A stretch of 64,000 bases of DNA, from NCBI RefSeq assembly GCF_017355915.2, contig NZ_JAFEUV020000022.1:1-64000 (forward strand). The letters are read 5' to 3'. The notes under the pieces were generated by a model. It searched no databases and was not told the DNA's origin. It saw only the letters and a list, made by a program, of their open reading frames with translations. Positions within the stretch are counted from its first letter, which is position 1; every line of letters starts with the position of its first letter. Shown here one piece after another: positions 24,005 to 33,706 of this stretch. The translations under genes were made by a program, and so were the position numbers. This DNA is from Telluribacter roseus (GTDB lineage: Bacteria > Bacteroidota > Bacteroidia > Cytophagales > Spirosomataceae).

Positions 24005-27000
24005 TTATGACTCCTGCACTTCAGCATGCATCATCTGTCGTTTTTTCTCCGGTTTGCTTTCCTTTCGGTAAGCCAGGTAGAACACCTGCGGAAGTACGAT
24101 CATAGATAGCAGCATCAGTATGGGTAAGCCACCGACAATCATAACGGCCAACGGTTTCTGGATTTCAGAGCCCATCCCGGTAGAGAGCGCCGCTGGCAGG
24201 AGCCCCAGAGACCCCATTAGGGCTATCATAAGTACAGGCCGGATCCGGTTGAAAACACCACTGTATATAGCGTCTTTTAACGGCATTCCCTTAGTAAGGT
24301 TGTCCTTCATGGTAGCAATAAGAATAATACCGTCAATGGTGGCGACCCCAAACAGGATAATGAATCCGATACCGGCTGAGATACCAAAGATGGTGCCACT
24401 GATCCAGAGGGAAATAAACCCACCAATAAAGGCAAAAGGCAACGTAATGACAGAAAGCAGGGTATCTTTCAAGTTGCCAAAGTTTAGGTACAGGAGGAAA
24501 AAGATCATGAGCAGTGAAACCGGCACAATGAACATGAGCTGTCTGGTTGCTCTTTCCTTACTTTCAAATTCTCCCGCCCACTCCATTTTATAGGACCCCG
24601 GCAGATCAATCGTTGTAGCCACTTTTCGCTGTGCCTCCTCAACAGCACTACCCAGATCCCGGCCGCGTATCGAGAAGCCTACGGCTATGTAGCGCGAGTT
24701 GCCTTCCCGATAGATAAAGGCCGGACCCGTTTTAAACTGAATATCAGCAATCTCGTATAGGGGTACTTTGGCGCCCTCTGCCGCCGGAATAAGAATGTCG
24801 CGTATCTCTTCCTCCGACTTCCGGAAGTTCTCCTTAAAGCGGAGCCGTATGTCAAAGATCCGTTCGTTCTCGTAGTAGTGGCTGGCGGCTTTTCCACCTA
24901 CAGTCATTTCAACTACGGCCTGGGCATCAGCCATTGATACTCCGTAGCGAGCCATTCGCGACTCATTCAGCTTGATGGTCAGCTCCGGGAGACCGATGTT
25001 CCGGAAAACAGTCAGGTCCTCGATGCCCTCTACATCCTGGATAGAGCCAGCGACCTGATCCGCAAGATCTTCCAGCTTGTACAGGTCATCTCCGAAGATC
25101 TTGATTACCAGGGAACTCTTTACCCCGGCTACGTATTCCTCCACGTTATCCTGTATAGGCTGGCTGAAGGCGAATGTAACGCCCGGATATATACCCAGTG
25201 CTTTTTCCATCTCGGCGATCAGCTCCTCCTTGCTGAGGCTACGTTCCCACTCTTTTTCGGGGGTGAGCTGCACGTGAAACTCATTATTAAAGAAACCGGT
25301 AGGATCCGTTCCGTCATTGGGACGGCCCGTCTGTGACAGAATGAACTTGACCTCCGGGAATGTCTGTAATTGCTGCTTCATCTCATTGGTCAGTCGTACC
25401 GACTCCGGAAAACTTACACTGTTGGGTAGGGTCGCCCGTATATAGATAGCTCCTTCGTTGAGCTTAGGAATAAATTCGGAACCCAGGCTATTGAAGAAAG
25501 CGCCGCACAGTACCAGCAATCCTACAAAGAGAGCAATGGTGAGCGTTTTGAACCGGTACCCCCATTTGAACATCACAAAGATAACGTTGCGGAAGAGGTT
25601 GGTAATGGGGTTTTCGCGGTCTACCACATTCTTGGACAAAAGTACCTTACAGAGTGCTGGTACCAGCGTAAGGCTTAGCAGGGTGGCTCCCAGCAGGGCA
25701 TATCCGTAGGTAAATGCCAGCGGAGTAAACATCTTTCCTTCTACCTTCTGGAAGGTAAAGATGGGTAGCAGAGCCACAATCAGGATGATCTGGGCAAAGA
25801 AGATGTGCTTGGCTACGCTGGCGGAACTGCGTTTGATGATACCCAGCTTGGATATTTTGTTAAAACGCTCCATACCCAGTGTCCGGGCTTTATCGTCAAG
25901 GCCCACAAAGATCCGTTCTACCAGTACCATGGTTCCTTCCAGCAGCAGGCCAAAGTCCATGGCCCCGACCGAGATCAGGTTGGCGGGCAAGCCCTGCAGT
26001 CGGAGCAGGGTCAGGGCGAACAGAAACGCCAGTGGAATTACGACCGCGACTACGACCGTAGTGCGCCAGTTGAACAGGAATATAAATACAATGACGGATA
26101 CCAGAAAAATCCCTTCTACCAGGTTATGGGTAACGGTACTTACCGTAGCGTCCACCAATTCGTTCCGATCTAGGAAAGGCACGATCTTGACATCAGTGGG
26201 TAGGATCCGGTCGTTGAGATCATCGATGCGCTCTTTTAGGCGCTCAATCACTTCACTGGGGTTTTCACCTCTCAGCATCACCACAATTCCTTCTACGAGG
26301 TCTTTCTCATCGTTGAGGCCCACCTGTCCCAGACGCGGCTTGGCCGAGATGGTCACATCCGCGACGTGCTTAACCAGAATGGGAGTAGCCCCACGTACCT
26401 CGATCAGGACGTTCTCAATGTCTTCAACACTCTCCAGCAGACCTACCCCACGCACTACGTAGGCCTGGTCGCCACGCTGAATGACATCACCTCCTACGTT
26501 GACGTTGCTCTTCGAAACTGCCTCAAATACATCCAGGGGTGACAGGTTGTAGTTAGCCAGCTCCGTAGGGTTTACCTGGATCTCGTATATTTTCTCCTCA
26601 CCTCCGAAGCTCACCACATCGGCCACACCCGGAACCGATACCAGTTCGCGCTCAATCACCCAGTCCTGAATGGCGGTGATCTCCTTAATGGGGCGGTCAC
26701 TCTTCACTACGTACCTGAATATCTCACCGGTAGCACCGTAGGGTGGTTCTATTTCGGCTTCGGCGTCTTCGGGCAGGTCTACGCCCTGAAGCCGATTGGC
26801 CGCGTACTGCTGGGCGTAAAAGTCTTCGACCTCATCCGTAAAAATAACCGTGACTACCGACAGACCAAAAAGCGATATGGACCGGACCTGCGCTTTGCGG
26901 GGAATGGTATTAACGGCTTTGGTGATAGGTAGCGTGACGAATTTTTCTACTTCTTCGGCGCTGCGGCCGGGCCATTGGGTAATGATACGCGCCCGTGTGT

Positions 27001-27139
27001 TGGTCACATCAGGAAAAGCCTCAATGGGCGTATTGATATAGCTAATGATACCACCAACTAATAATACGCCTGTCATAAAAAATACCAGAAGGGAATTCTT
27101 TAATGAAAAGGCGACAATCTTCTCTACTAGCTTTTGCAT
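24005..27139 (-). CDS. czcA: CusA/CzcA-family heavy-metal efflux RND pump
   Basis: A 1044-residue inner-membrane proton/metal antiporter of the HME-RND family: an N-terminal TM helix, two large periplasmic loops and two groups of TM helices. The family landmarks are NTPIEAFPDVTNTRA near the N-terminus and GEFESKERATRQL before the second TM block. In TM4 the motif is MDFGLLLEGTMVLVE. CzcA-type pumps for divalent metals carry DFG...DG there, while CusA pumps for Cu/Ag lack the DFG, so a divalent ion is likelier than copper; the Asp-to-Glu change is noteworthy. It is the last gene of a five-gene operon, 8 bases after the adaptor gene, and should form a tripartite complex with the two preceding products. 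Confidence 0.92.
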   Translation of the reverse strand: MQKLVEKIVAFSLKNSLLVFFMTGVLLVGGIISYINTPIEAFPDVTNTRARIITQWPGRSAEEVEKFVTLPITKAVNTIPRKAQVRSISLFGLSVVTVIFTDEVEDFYAQQYAANRLQGVDLPEDAEAEIEPPYGATGEIFRYVVKSDRPIKEITAIQDWVIERELVSVPGVADVVSFGGEEKIYEIQVNPTELANYNLSPLDVFEAVSKSNVNVGGDVIQRGDQAYVVRGVGLLESVEDIENVLIEVRGATPILVKHVADVTISAKPRLGQVGLNDEKDLVEGIVVMLRGENPSEVIERLKERIDDLNDRILPTDVKIVPFLDRNELVDATVSTVTHNLVEGIFLVSVIVFIFLFNWRTTVVVAVVIPLAFLFALTLLRLQGLPANLISVGAMDFGLLLEGTMVLVERIFVGLDDKARTLGMERFNKISKLGIIKRSSASVAKHIFFAQIILIVALLPIFTFQKVEGKMFTPLAFTYGYALLGATLLSLTLVPALCKVLLSKNVVDRENPITNLFRNVIFVMFKWGYRFKTLTIALFVGLLVLCGAFFNSLGSEFIPKLNEGAIYIRATLPNSVSFPESVRLTNEMKQQLQTFPEVKFILSQTGRPNDGTDPTGFFNNEFHVQLTPEKEWERSLSKEELIAEMEKALGIYPGVTFAFSQPIQDNVEEYVAGVKSSLVIKIFGDDLYKLEDLADQVAGSIQDVEGIEDLTVFRNIGLPELTIKLNESRMARYGVSMADAQAVVEMTVGGKAASHYYENERIFDIRLRFKENFRKSEEEIRDILIPAAEGAKVPLYEIADIQFKTGPAFIYREGNSRYIAVGFSIRGRDLGSAVEEAQRKVATTIDLPGSYKMEWAGEFESKERATRQLMFIVPVSLLMIFFLLYLNFGNLKDTLLSVITLPFAFIGGFISLWISGTIFGISAGIGFIILFGVATIDGIILIATMKDNLTKGMPLKDAIYSGVFNRIRPVLMIALMGSLGLLPAALSTGMGSEIQKPLAVMIVGGLPILMLLSMIVLPQVFYLAYRKESKPEKKRQMMHAEVQES

Positions 27140-27147
27140 GTTGCCTC

Positions 27148-28266
27148 CTACTTCTTAGCGTTTTGTAATTCTTCAAATATCAGGAGGTGGTTCTGAGCTA
27201 TGATTTTTTCACCGTTCTGTATACCTCCCGAAATAAATATGTCCTGATGGTCCCTGGTCAGAATCTCTACTTCACGCGCCTCCAGCTGACAATCCGAGCC
27301 GTATACCACCAAGTAGTTCCGGTTATTGCTGAAGATGAGTGCCTTCTGGGGGGCAAGCAGGGCCTGAGCAGTTGTCTGTTTTTTGGCAATTACGTCTATG
27401 AACATACCGGGCTTGAGTTTCAGAGCCTGGTTATTCATCACAATCCGAGCCTTCAGTACCTTCTCGTTGGCGTCAAATACCTGCGATAGGGCCTGGATGG
27501 TACCACTGAATACTTCACCGGGATACGCGGTGGTCTGCAGCGATACAGGCATATTCGTTTTGACAAATTCCAGATCACTGGCGTACACATTGGCCGTCAC
27601 CCACACCTGATTCAGGTCCGAGATAGTAAAGAGAGGCTCCCCCTCGGCTGCGATCTGCATACCATCGTTGATATTCTTATTGACAATAAAGCCACTGGCC
27701 GGAGCCTTGATCTGGAATACGTCACGCTGTTCGCTGGCGCTGAACAAGGCCAGGTTAGCCCTTGTCTTTTCGAGTTCGGCTCTGATCACGCTCTCTTCAC
27801 TTTTGGCTTCCAGTAGAGCTTTCTCGGAAGCAATACCGTCTTCAAACATCGACTGCGTAGCCTGCACATTGCGGACAGCTACCGTCAGGCGCGACTCGAG
27901 GCTCTTACGCTCCGACTCCAGCGAGCTTAGCTCAACGCTGCGTATTTCGGCCAGTACCTGGCCTTTCTTTACCTGATCACCGAGTGAGAAGTACGTTCTG
28001 GTAATAACACCACCTACCAGGCTTATGTAATGGAGTACACGGTCGGGGTTATAATCCACCTTGCCGGATAACCGCCGCGACTCCGTTACCGGGGCCATAT
28101 GTACGGTATCTATTACTAGCCGTTCTTTCAGGCCCGCCGGAACACAGTACGTTTTTTTCTCAAGGGGTGCTTTTTGGGTACCTTCATTTTCACATCCGGC
28201 TCCCAGTAGCAGGAGACCGATCAGGAAACTGGCATTCCCTATTTTGATATAAGGAGGAAGTATCAT
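27148..28266 (-). CDS. czcB: Efflux RND periplasmic adaptor (HlyD/CzcB type)
   Basis: A 372-residue membrane-fusion lipoprotein. The lipobox lies in LLLGAGC near residue 25. The barrel-sandwich half begins LSGKVDYNPDRVLHYISLVG and GVITRTYFSLGDQVKKGQVL. A coiled-coil hairpin spans about 110-160 (SLESERKSLESRLTVAVRN), and the second half of the lipoyl fold gives IKAPASGFIVNKNINDGMQI. The adaptor links the inner-membrane pump to the outer-membrane factor. It sits between the genes for those two partners (48 and 8 bases away). No histidine- or methionine-rich metal-binding N-terminus is obvious, which does not decide the metal. Confidence 0.9.
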   Translation of the reverse strand: MILPPYIKIGNASFLIGLLLLGAGCENEGTQKAPLEKKTYCVPAGLKERLVIDTVHMAPVTESRRLSGKVDYNPDRVLHYISLVGGVITRTYFSLGDQVKKGQVLAEIRSVELSSLESERKSLESRLTVAVRNVQATQSMFEDGIASEKALLEAKSEESVIRAELEKTRANLALFSASEQRDVFQIKAPASGFIVNKNINDGMQIAAEGEPLFTISDLNQVWVTANVYASDLEFVKTNMPVSLQTTAYPGEVFSGTIQALSQVFDANEKVLKARIVMNNQALKLKPGMFIDVIAKKQTTAQALLAPQKALIFSNNRNYLVVYGSDCQLEAREVEILTRDHQDIFISGGIQNGEKIIAQNHLLIFEELQNAKK

Positions 28267-28313
28267 AGTATTTGTGGATTACTAGTTAGTGATTAATGGT
28301 AGTTTAGGCTTGA

Positions 28314-29630
28314 TTATAGCTCGGAGCCAATGATGTACTGTAGCTCTTCGTACGTCTGACTGAGTTCTTTTCGGGTTGTAATGATCGTTCGCTTATTATC
28401 GAGGTAGGCTTCAAAGAAGTCCAGGTACTCCAGCATGCTTACGTTCCGGTTGCGGAAGTTGGTTGTGTAGCTACGCAGGAGCTGATCCAGCTCACCCTCA
28501 TAGGCGGGGTCAATGGAGTTGTAAAAGCTGAGGTTGGTCTGCAGGTTCTTGAAAGAGTTCACAACTTCAGCCTCAACTTGCTTTACCTTGTCGTTGCGCA
28601 GGACACCCGCTCTCTCCAGGCCTAGTTGGGCAAACTTGATATTACCCTGGTTCCGGTTGAATACAGGCAGGTCTACTGATACCCCGAAGCCAACGAAGTT
28701 CTTGAGGAAGTTACCTCCCCGGTCGTAGTTGACGCCCAGCGTCAGGTCAGGCTTGCGCAGGGCTTGCTGATACGACAGTTGGCGGTTCTGGAAGGTCACT
28801 TCCTGCCGGGCCAGGACCAGGTCGGGACGGGAGCTAAGGGCGCGATCCAGCAGACTGGAGGCACTGATGCCTTCCAGCCGGGCCAGATCAGGTACAAAGT
28901 CGGCCGTATCCAGGACGATGTAGGCCGTGGCGGGCAGGTTCAGCATCACGATGAGCTCCCGCTGGATGTCATGTATCTGCTTTTGCAGATCGACGCTTTC
29001 GTTGGTCAGCTCCAGTACCAGTGCTTTCAATCGCACTACCTCAGCCCGGTTGATATTGCCGATCGTAGCCTGGCGCTCATAAGAAGCCAGAAGTTGCCGG
29101 ATTTGTGAGATCTGGCTGTCAAATACCGTTTGATACAGCTGCAGGTACTGTAGCTCCACCAGCGATCGCCGTACTTCTACTTTAAGATTCCGCAGCAGTT
29201 CCTCAAAATAAGAAACGGACATATCGCGCGAGACCTCTTCGATGGCGATCAGCTTGCGGCGCTTGCCGGCAGTGAGTAGTACCTGCTCCAGCTGAATGGC
29301 AACCTGCCGGTTTCTGCCGAAGTTGCTGAAGTAGGGAGGTAGCTCTTCCCCCAGCGATAGCTGGTTGGGCGTAGCCCACAGGTTCACCTCCTCAACCGTA
29401 ACCGATGGATTAGGCCACAGCCGGGCCTGCATGACCAAAGCCTCCGATTGCTGAATATTTAACCTTTCGGCAAGTAAGAGCAGGTTTTTCTCGAGGAAGA
29501 GCTTTTCGGCCTGCGGTTTGGTAAGGTGTAAAGTATCGGTACTGGTTTGTAGACTTTGGGCGCTGAGTGTTCTGGTACTAACTGCCAGAAACAAAAAGAA
29601 TACACTAACTAAAAAATGGGATGGTTTCAT
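28314..29630 (-). CDS. czcC: TolC-family outer-membrane efflux protein (CzcC type)
   Basis: A 438-residue outer-membrane factor with a cleavable signal peptide (ends near STRTLSAQS). Two tandem coiled-coil halves are visible: LFLEKNLLLLAERLNIQQSE with ARLWPNPSVTVEEVNLW, and later SSRPDLVLARQEVTFQNRQL with LRKPDLTLGVNYDRGGNF. The ARLWPNPS/RKPDLTLG repeat pattern is the family signature. Three copies should form the outer-membrane channel of the metal pump. The gene begins about 107 bases after the sensor kinase stop, so it may have its own promoter or be read through from the regulators. Confidence 0.9.
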   Translation of the reverse strand: MKPSHFLVSVFFLFLAVSTRTLSAQSLQTSTDTLHLTKPQAEKLFLEKNLLLLAERLNIQQSEALVMQARLWPNPSVTVEEVNLWATPNQLSLGEELPPYFSNFGRNRQVAIQLEQVLLTAGKRRKLIAIEEVSRDMSVSYFEELLRNLKVEVRRSLVELQYLQLYQTVFDSQISQIRQLLASYERQATIGNINRAEVVRLKALVLELTNESVDLQKQIHDIQRELIVMLNLPATAYIVLDTADFVPDLARLEGISASSLLDRALSSRPDLVLARQEVTFQNRQLSYQQALRKPDLTLGVNYDRGGNFLKNFVGFGVSVDLPVFNRNQGNIKFAQLGLERAGVLRNDKVKQVEAEVVNSFKNLQTNLSFYNSIDPAYEGELDQLLRSYTTNFRNRNVSMLEYLDFFEAYLDNKRTIITTRKELSQTYEELQYIIGSEL

Positions 29631-29737
29631 TCTCTAAGGATATTATAGCGGCAAAGCTATAATCCCAACCTTAGAGCCAGCTCAACGCTACATTAGAAGT
29701 AGCTTAGAGCCGGATTATATGTAGCTTAGAATACTCC

Positions 29738-31096
29738 CTAGAACTGTATACCCACTCGGGTACTTTGATCTGGGGTACTTTGGATAGAGATGCTAGCCTG
29801 GCAGAAGTCCACGATCTGGCGCGTGAGGGCCAGTCCTATCCCATGCCCCGGTACCGACCTGGCATTGGAGCCCCGGTAGAATAGGGTATATACCTGATTT
29901 AAGTCCGCTTCCGCTATACCCGGCCCATTATTCTCTACCACCACCGCCGGACGCCCCTCCTCTATACAAATGGATAGCGAGGGATTACCATTCTGAGAGA
30001 ACTTGATGGCATTATCCAGAATATTCAGCAGCGCGGTAGATAGCAGCTCACGGTGCGATACAACTTCCAGCAGAGGCTCCTGTTCCGAGCTGACATCCAG
30101 CGAGGTATGAATAATAGAATCGGGGTACTTAAATTTCAGCTTTTCCAGTACATCCCAAACCAATTCATCAATCCGAAACGGCACCGCAGGCATCCGTTTG
30201 CTGCCGGTATTAAGCCCGCTGATCAGGAGCAGCCCATCTATAATGGCCCTGATATCATGGGTGTCCCGTACGATTTTCTGTAAGGCCTGCCGGTACTCCG
30301 GTACAGTATGCGAATGATCCAGGGTTACTTCGGCCTGGCCTATAATAGCGGTTAGGGGGGTCTTGAGCTCGTGGGAGATGTTCTTAAGGAACATTTTCTG
30401 GTTATTCACCTCTTTCTCCAGCCGCTCCAGAAACATATTGAGTGTACTCGTCAGAAGGCTGAGCTCATCATTAGTACCGGGCATAGCCGGAAGCCTGGCG
30501 TTGAGGTTGTCGGTAGATATGGCGTTAACTTTCTGCAGGATCTGGGAGAATGGCCTGAAGGTACGGTTAGCTACCAGTATATTGAGCAGGTAGTTGAGAG
30601 CGACACCTATGACGAAAAATAAAATGAGGTAGTTTCGGAGGTTGTTGATCTGGTCAATCCCCCTTCGGTTAATCCCTGACGTGACGATGACAAAATCTCC
30701 TTCGTTGTCGTGATAGTAAACACCTAAGAACTGGCGCTGTCCTATCTTGAACTCGTCCTTTTTTCGCTGTCGTATCTGGTTCAGTAGCCTATCACTGAGC
30801 CTGATTTCGGGGTGGGTCTCTACGAACGTATTGGTATTGCTGGCGTCGTAGATCTGTACGATTTCTTCATTAAGCGGCTGCCGGTACTTCCTTTCGTAAT
30901 CCTGATACGTATGCTTGCTCACTTCATCTTTTTCCAGGAAGAAGAAAGCCGTAGTCAGAGCCCGGTCGTTGAGGCGTGTATAGTACCCTTGTGAGATGTA
31001 TTGGCTGAAGAAGTAGTAAGTACCTGAGAAAACAAACAGCAGGGTAAGCGCACATACCAGCGTCGACCGTAGAGCCAGTTTCCGTTTAAGATTCAT
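29738..31096 (-). CDS. Sensor histidine kinase of the metal-efflux operon
   Basis: A 452-residue membrane kinase: TM helix at about 12-33, a periplasmic sensor loop of about 120 residues, a second TM helix near 155-175 and a HAMP domain. The phospho-acceptor is in KNISHELKTPLTAIIGQ; the ATPase has the N-box LNILDNAIKF, the G1 box ENNGPGIAEADL and the G2 box GHGIGLALTR. Its start overlaps the end of the response regulator gene by 11 bases, which points to translational coupling. Proximity to the RND genes suggests it senses periplasmic metal, in the manner of CusS or CzcS. No metal ligand cluster is obvious in the loop. Confidence 0.92.
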   Translation of the reverse strand: MNLKRKLALRSTLVCALTLLFVFSGTYYFFSQYISQGYYTRLNDRALTTAFFFLEKDEVSKHTYQDYERKYRQPLNEEIVQIYDASNTNTFVETHPEIRLSDRLLNQIRQRKKDEFKIGQRQFLGVYYHDNEGDFVIVTSGINRRGIDQINNLRNYLILFFVIGVALNYLLNILVANRTFRPFSQILQKVNAISTDNLNARLPAMPGTNDELSLLTSTLNMFLERLEKEVNNQKMFLKNISHELKTPLTAIIGQAEVTLDHSHTVPEYRQALQKIVRDTHDIRAIIDGLLLISGLNTGSKRMPAVPFRIDELVWDVLEKLKFKYPDSIIHTSLDVSSEQEPLLEVVSHRELLSTALLNILDNAIKFSQNGNPSLSICIEEGRPAVVVENNGPGIAEADLNQVYTLFYRGSNARSVPGHGIGLALTRQIVDFCQASISIQSTPDQSTRVGIQF

Positions 31097-31778
31097 TCGG
31101 TTTGAGTTTTAGCAGGTAACCTCTACCCTTTATTGTGTGGATCAGCTTGTCTTCAAAATCCTTGTCGATCTTGTTGCGGAGGTAGTTGATGTACACTTCC
31201 ACCACGTTGGTGCTGCTACTAAAATGTATATCCCATACCGACTCCGCAATCTCCACTTTGGAGAGTACCCGTTCGCGGTTACGCAGCAGGTATAGTAGTA
31301 AATTAAACTCCCGGGGGGTCAGATTTATTTCCTTTCCGCTCCGGGTTACCCGGTTTAGCTCTACATCCACTTCCAGATCAGCATATTTATTGAATTCAAA
31401 TACTCCTTTTTCCAGTTGCTTACGGCGTAGCTGGGCGTTGACCCGGGCTAAGAGTTCCCTGAAATGAAAAGGCTTGGCTATGAAGTCGTCGGCTCCTGCT
31501 TCCAGGCCCTTTATCTTCTCTTCGTAGTCACCCAGCGCGCTCAGTATAATGATGATGGATTTGATATTGCGCTTGCGCGTAATCTTGCATACCTCATAGC
31601 CATCGATATCCGGGAGCATGATATCCAGTATAATAACGTCGTAGTCGTTGATGCTGATGTTAGTTATGGCTTCGTAGCCGGTAGTAACAGCATCAACCAG
31701 GAATCCTTTTTCTACCAGACCTTCTTTGATGAAGGAGGCAACCCGATCGTCATCTTCAACCAAAAGGAATTTAACCAT
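31086..31778 (-). CDS. OmpR-family response regulator of the metal-efflux operon
   Basis: A 230-residue two-domain regulator. The receiver domain has the acidic pocket VEDDD (8-12), the phospho-acceptor D52 in IILDIMLPD and the switch Lys in FIAKPFHF. The winged-helix domain (about 130-225) carries the OmpR/PhoB landmarks LTPREFNLLLYLLRNRERVL and VYINYLRNKID and ends TIKGRGYLLK. It is the first gene of the regulator pair and reads into the kinase gene with overlap. It probably activates the efflux genes behind it. The MutS-like gene ends only 11 bases upstream, so the regulator may also be read from that gene's promoter. Confidence 0.93.
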   Translation of the reverse strand: MVKFLLVEDDDRVASFIKEGLVEKGFLVDAVTTGYEAITNISINDYDVIILDIMLPDIDGYEVCKITRKRNIKSIIIILSALGDYEEKIKGLEAGADDFIAKPFHFRELLARVNAQLRRKQLEKGVFEFNKYADLEVDVELNRVTRSGKEINLTPREFNLLLYLLRNRERVLSKVEIAESVWDIHFSSSTNVVEVYINYLRNKIDKDFEDKLIHTIKGRGYLLKLKPNES

Positions 31779-31789
31779 AGTCAGTATAA

Positions 31790-33586
31790 TTACAGGTCTA
31801 CCCTAATACCCATCATCCGCATTAGTTCGCTGGCGTTGAAGCTCTGGCAGATGCCTCCGTGAAGCTTATAGTCAAAGGTCAGCTGCCCATCCTGTACGTC
31901 GGAGCGGAAGTGGAAGTTATGCACATAGGTCTGCGTAGCGCCCCACTGCCCCAGTTCAAGGTCATGCGTGGACACCAGCCCAGCTGACTGCTTGGGGTGG
32001 AGCTGGCGGATCAGGGCCTCGGCGCCCCGGTGACGGTCGGCGGAGTTGGTACCTTTCAGGATTTCGTCTAATAAATATAATACAGGTACCTGCGCGTCTT
32101 CGGCCAGCACCAGAAGCTGCCGCAGGCGCTTCAGCTCCGCGTAGAAAGAAGAGGTACTCTCTTCCAGCGAATCCTGTGTGCGCATACTGCTGAATACCTG
32201 CACGGGGGTACAGACAAAGCGCTGAGCGGACACAACCGCCCCTAGCTGCGCCAGTACCAGATTAAGACCTACTGTACGCAGAAAGGTACTCTTGCCGGAC
32301 ATGTTGGAGCCGGTGATGAGCATGGTCTGCCCGGTACCTTTGAGGCTGAAGTCGTTACTCACGCGCTTGTCGGCGGGTATGAGCGGATGCCCCATGGTAT
32401 CAGCTTCAATGTGTACGGTAGTTTCGGCCAGTAGGTGTGGCTCGGTATAGTCAGGATTGGCGAAGGCAAATCCGGCCAGGCTGTTGAGAGCCTCAGCATC
32501 GGCGAGGGCTTCGAGCCAGGCGTGTAGCTGAGTACCGTACTGCTGTTTCCAGCGCTCAATAGCCGCCAGACAGTGCAAGTCCCATAAGAAGGGCAGGCCT
32601 ACCAGTAGCACAAAGAAGGGATGGTGGCGGTAGTCCAGGCGGGCAAACCAGCCGCCTAGTGAGCGCAGTGAAGTAGACGCTTCTTTGATGGCAGACTGCC
32701 GCTCCGCCCACCAGGGCGATTGGTACGGCGCCGTTTCGGCCAGGTGTAGTAGATCAGCGTAAGCCAATAGGGTATGTCCGAGGGAGGTAGTGCGGTTAGT
32801 CAGGGACTGGAGCTGATCATTGAATCGCTTAAGAATAAAGCCGTGCGCGATCAGGCTCGGCCAGAACGGCCAGCCGGGTAGTACTCCCGTAAGAGCCAGT
32901 ACGCCCAGCGTCAGCGTAACGGCCGGCCACCACCGCCAGCGAAGGGATTGCTGCAAGGGAGCCGCCAGCGGCTCATTTACCCACGTTCGTAGTTCGCCCA
33001 CGTGCTGAGCAGCATGCTCGTGCAGTAGCGCCGTAGCCTCCCATTGTTGCCGCCACTCGGCCTCTTTTCTGAATTCGGCGGCCGCCACCTGACGGCTCGT
33101 TACCTCTTCCAGCGGGGCATGTTGGGTGAGCCATTGCGCCAGACGGCGACTACCTTCGGCGGTGCGGGTGCGGTTGAGGAGGCGGTAGAGGCTATGCTTC
33201 CCAAATATATCCAGATCCGTAGCGTACGGGTGGTCCCGCTCCTGGTACTGCTCGCCGGTATCTTCTCTCTTGAATTTGAACGAGAGCCGGTCCAGCTCGT
33301 CTTCGTTGATGCGCTGGAGGTTGCGCTGGAAATCACGCTGAATACGGGCGGCCTGCTGCCGACGCATCAGTACCAGAAAGATAACCAGAGCTATCAGCGT
33401 CACTCCTCCCCAAATGGAGTCGCCGCTCCGGTTCCACGCCCAGGCCGAGGCTACACCTACTACAAAGGCCGTAAGGCGGCCAATGGCGAGGCTATTAAAC
33501 TGCCGCTGGGCTTTGGCTTCGGCTTCGCGGGCTTCCTGTAATTGCGTCTCAAAAAAAGTACGGGGAGAGGTCATGGCTATGTACAA
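31790..33586 (-). CDS. Membrane-associated MutS-like ATPase
   Basis: A 598-residue protein of the MutS-related family common in Bacteroidota. The C-terminal third is a MutS ATPase: P-loop TGSNMSGKST (425-434), the family Walker B YLLDEILKGTNSADRH (504-519) and the ST-H motif LVSTHDLELG. The N-terminal mismatch-recognition and connector domains of true MutS are missing. Instead there are hydrophobic segments at about 36-51, 58-74, 221-250 and 322-340, so the protein is probably in the membrane. A role in classic mismatch repair is unlikely and the real function is unknown. A second ATG at 33574 is also possible. It is transcribed toward the two-component operon with only an 11-base gap. Confidence 0.85.
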   Translation of the reverse strand: MYIAMTSPRTFFETQLQEAREAEAKAQRQFNSLAIGRLTAFVVGVASAWAWNRSGDSIWGGVTLIALVIFLVLMRRQQAARIQRDFQRNLQRINEDELDRLSFKFKREDTGEQYQERDHPYATDLDIFGKHSLYRLLNRTRTAEGSRRLAQWLTQHAPLEEVTSRQVAAAEFRKEAEWRQQWEATALLHEHAAQHVGELRTWVNEPLAAPLQQSLRWRWWPAVTLTLGVLALTGVLPGWPFWPSLIAHGFILKRFNDQLQSLTNRTTSLGHTLLAYADLLHLAETAPYQSPWWAERQSAIKEASTSLRSLGGWFARLDYRHHPFFVLLVGLPFLWDLHCLAAIERWKQQYGTQLHAWLEALADAEALNSLAGFAFANPDYTEPHLLAETTVHIEADTMGHPLIPADKRVSNDFSLKGTGQTMLITGSNMSGKSTFLRTVGLNLVLAQLGAVVSAQRFVCTPVQVFSSMRTQDSLEESTSSFYAELKRLRQLLVLAEDAQVPVLYLLDEILKGTNSADRHRGAEALIRQLHPKQSAGLVSTHDLELGQWGATQTYVHNFHFRSDVQDGQLTFDYKLHGGICQSFNASELMRMMGIRVDL

Positions 33587-33607
33587 AGTGTATGATGGGC
33601 AAAAATA

Positions 33608-33637
33608 GAAAGGGCTGGGTACTACGCCAGCCCTTTC
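33608..33637 (-). terminator. Terminator of the ABC exporter gene
   Basis: An 11-bp perfect stem (33608-33618 with 33627-33637) is followed on the minus strand by TATTTTTG. It lies between the ABC exporter gene and the MutS-like gene, so these are separate transcripts. Confidence 0.8.
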
Positions 33638-33706
33638 GAACGATTTATACTGCTAAAAATAACTATCTCAGAACGAACAGCTAGTAGCTAACTACCGATA
33701 GCTACT

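Noticed and set aside
25761-26462. Plus-strand open frame of 233 codons
   Set aside because: It lies antisense within the RND pump gene; the Ser/Arg/Thr-rich translation is typical of an antisense shadow.
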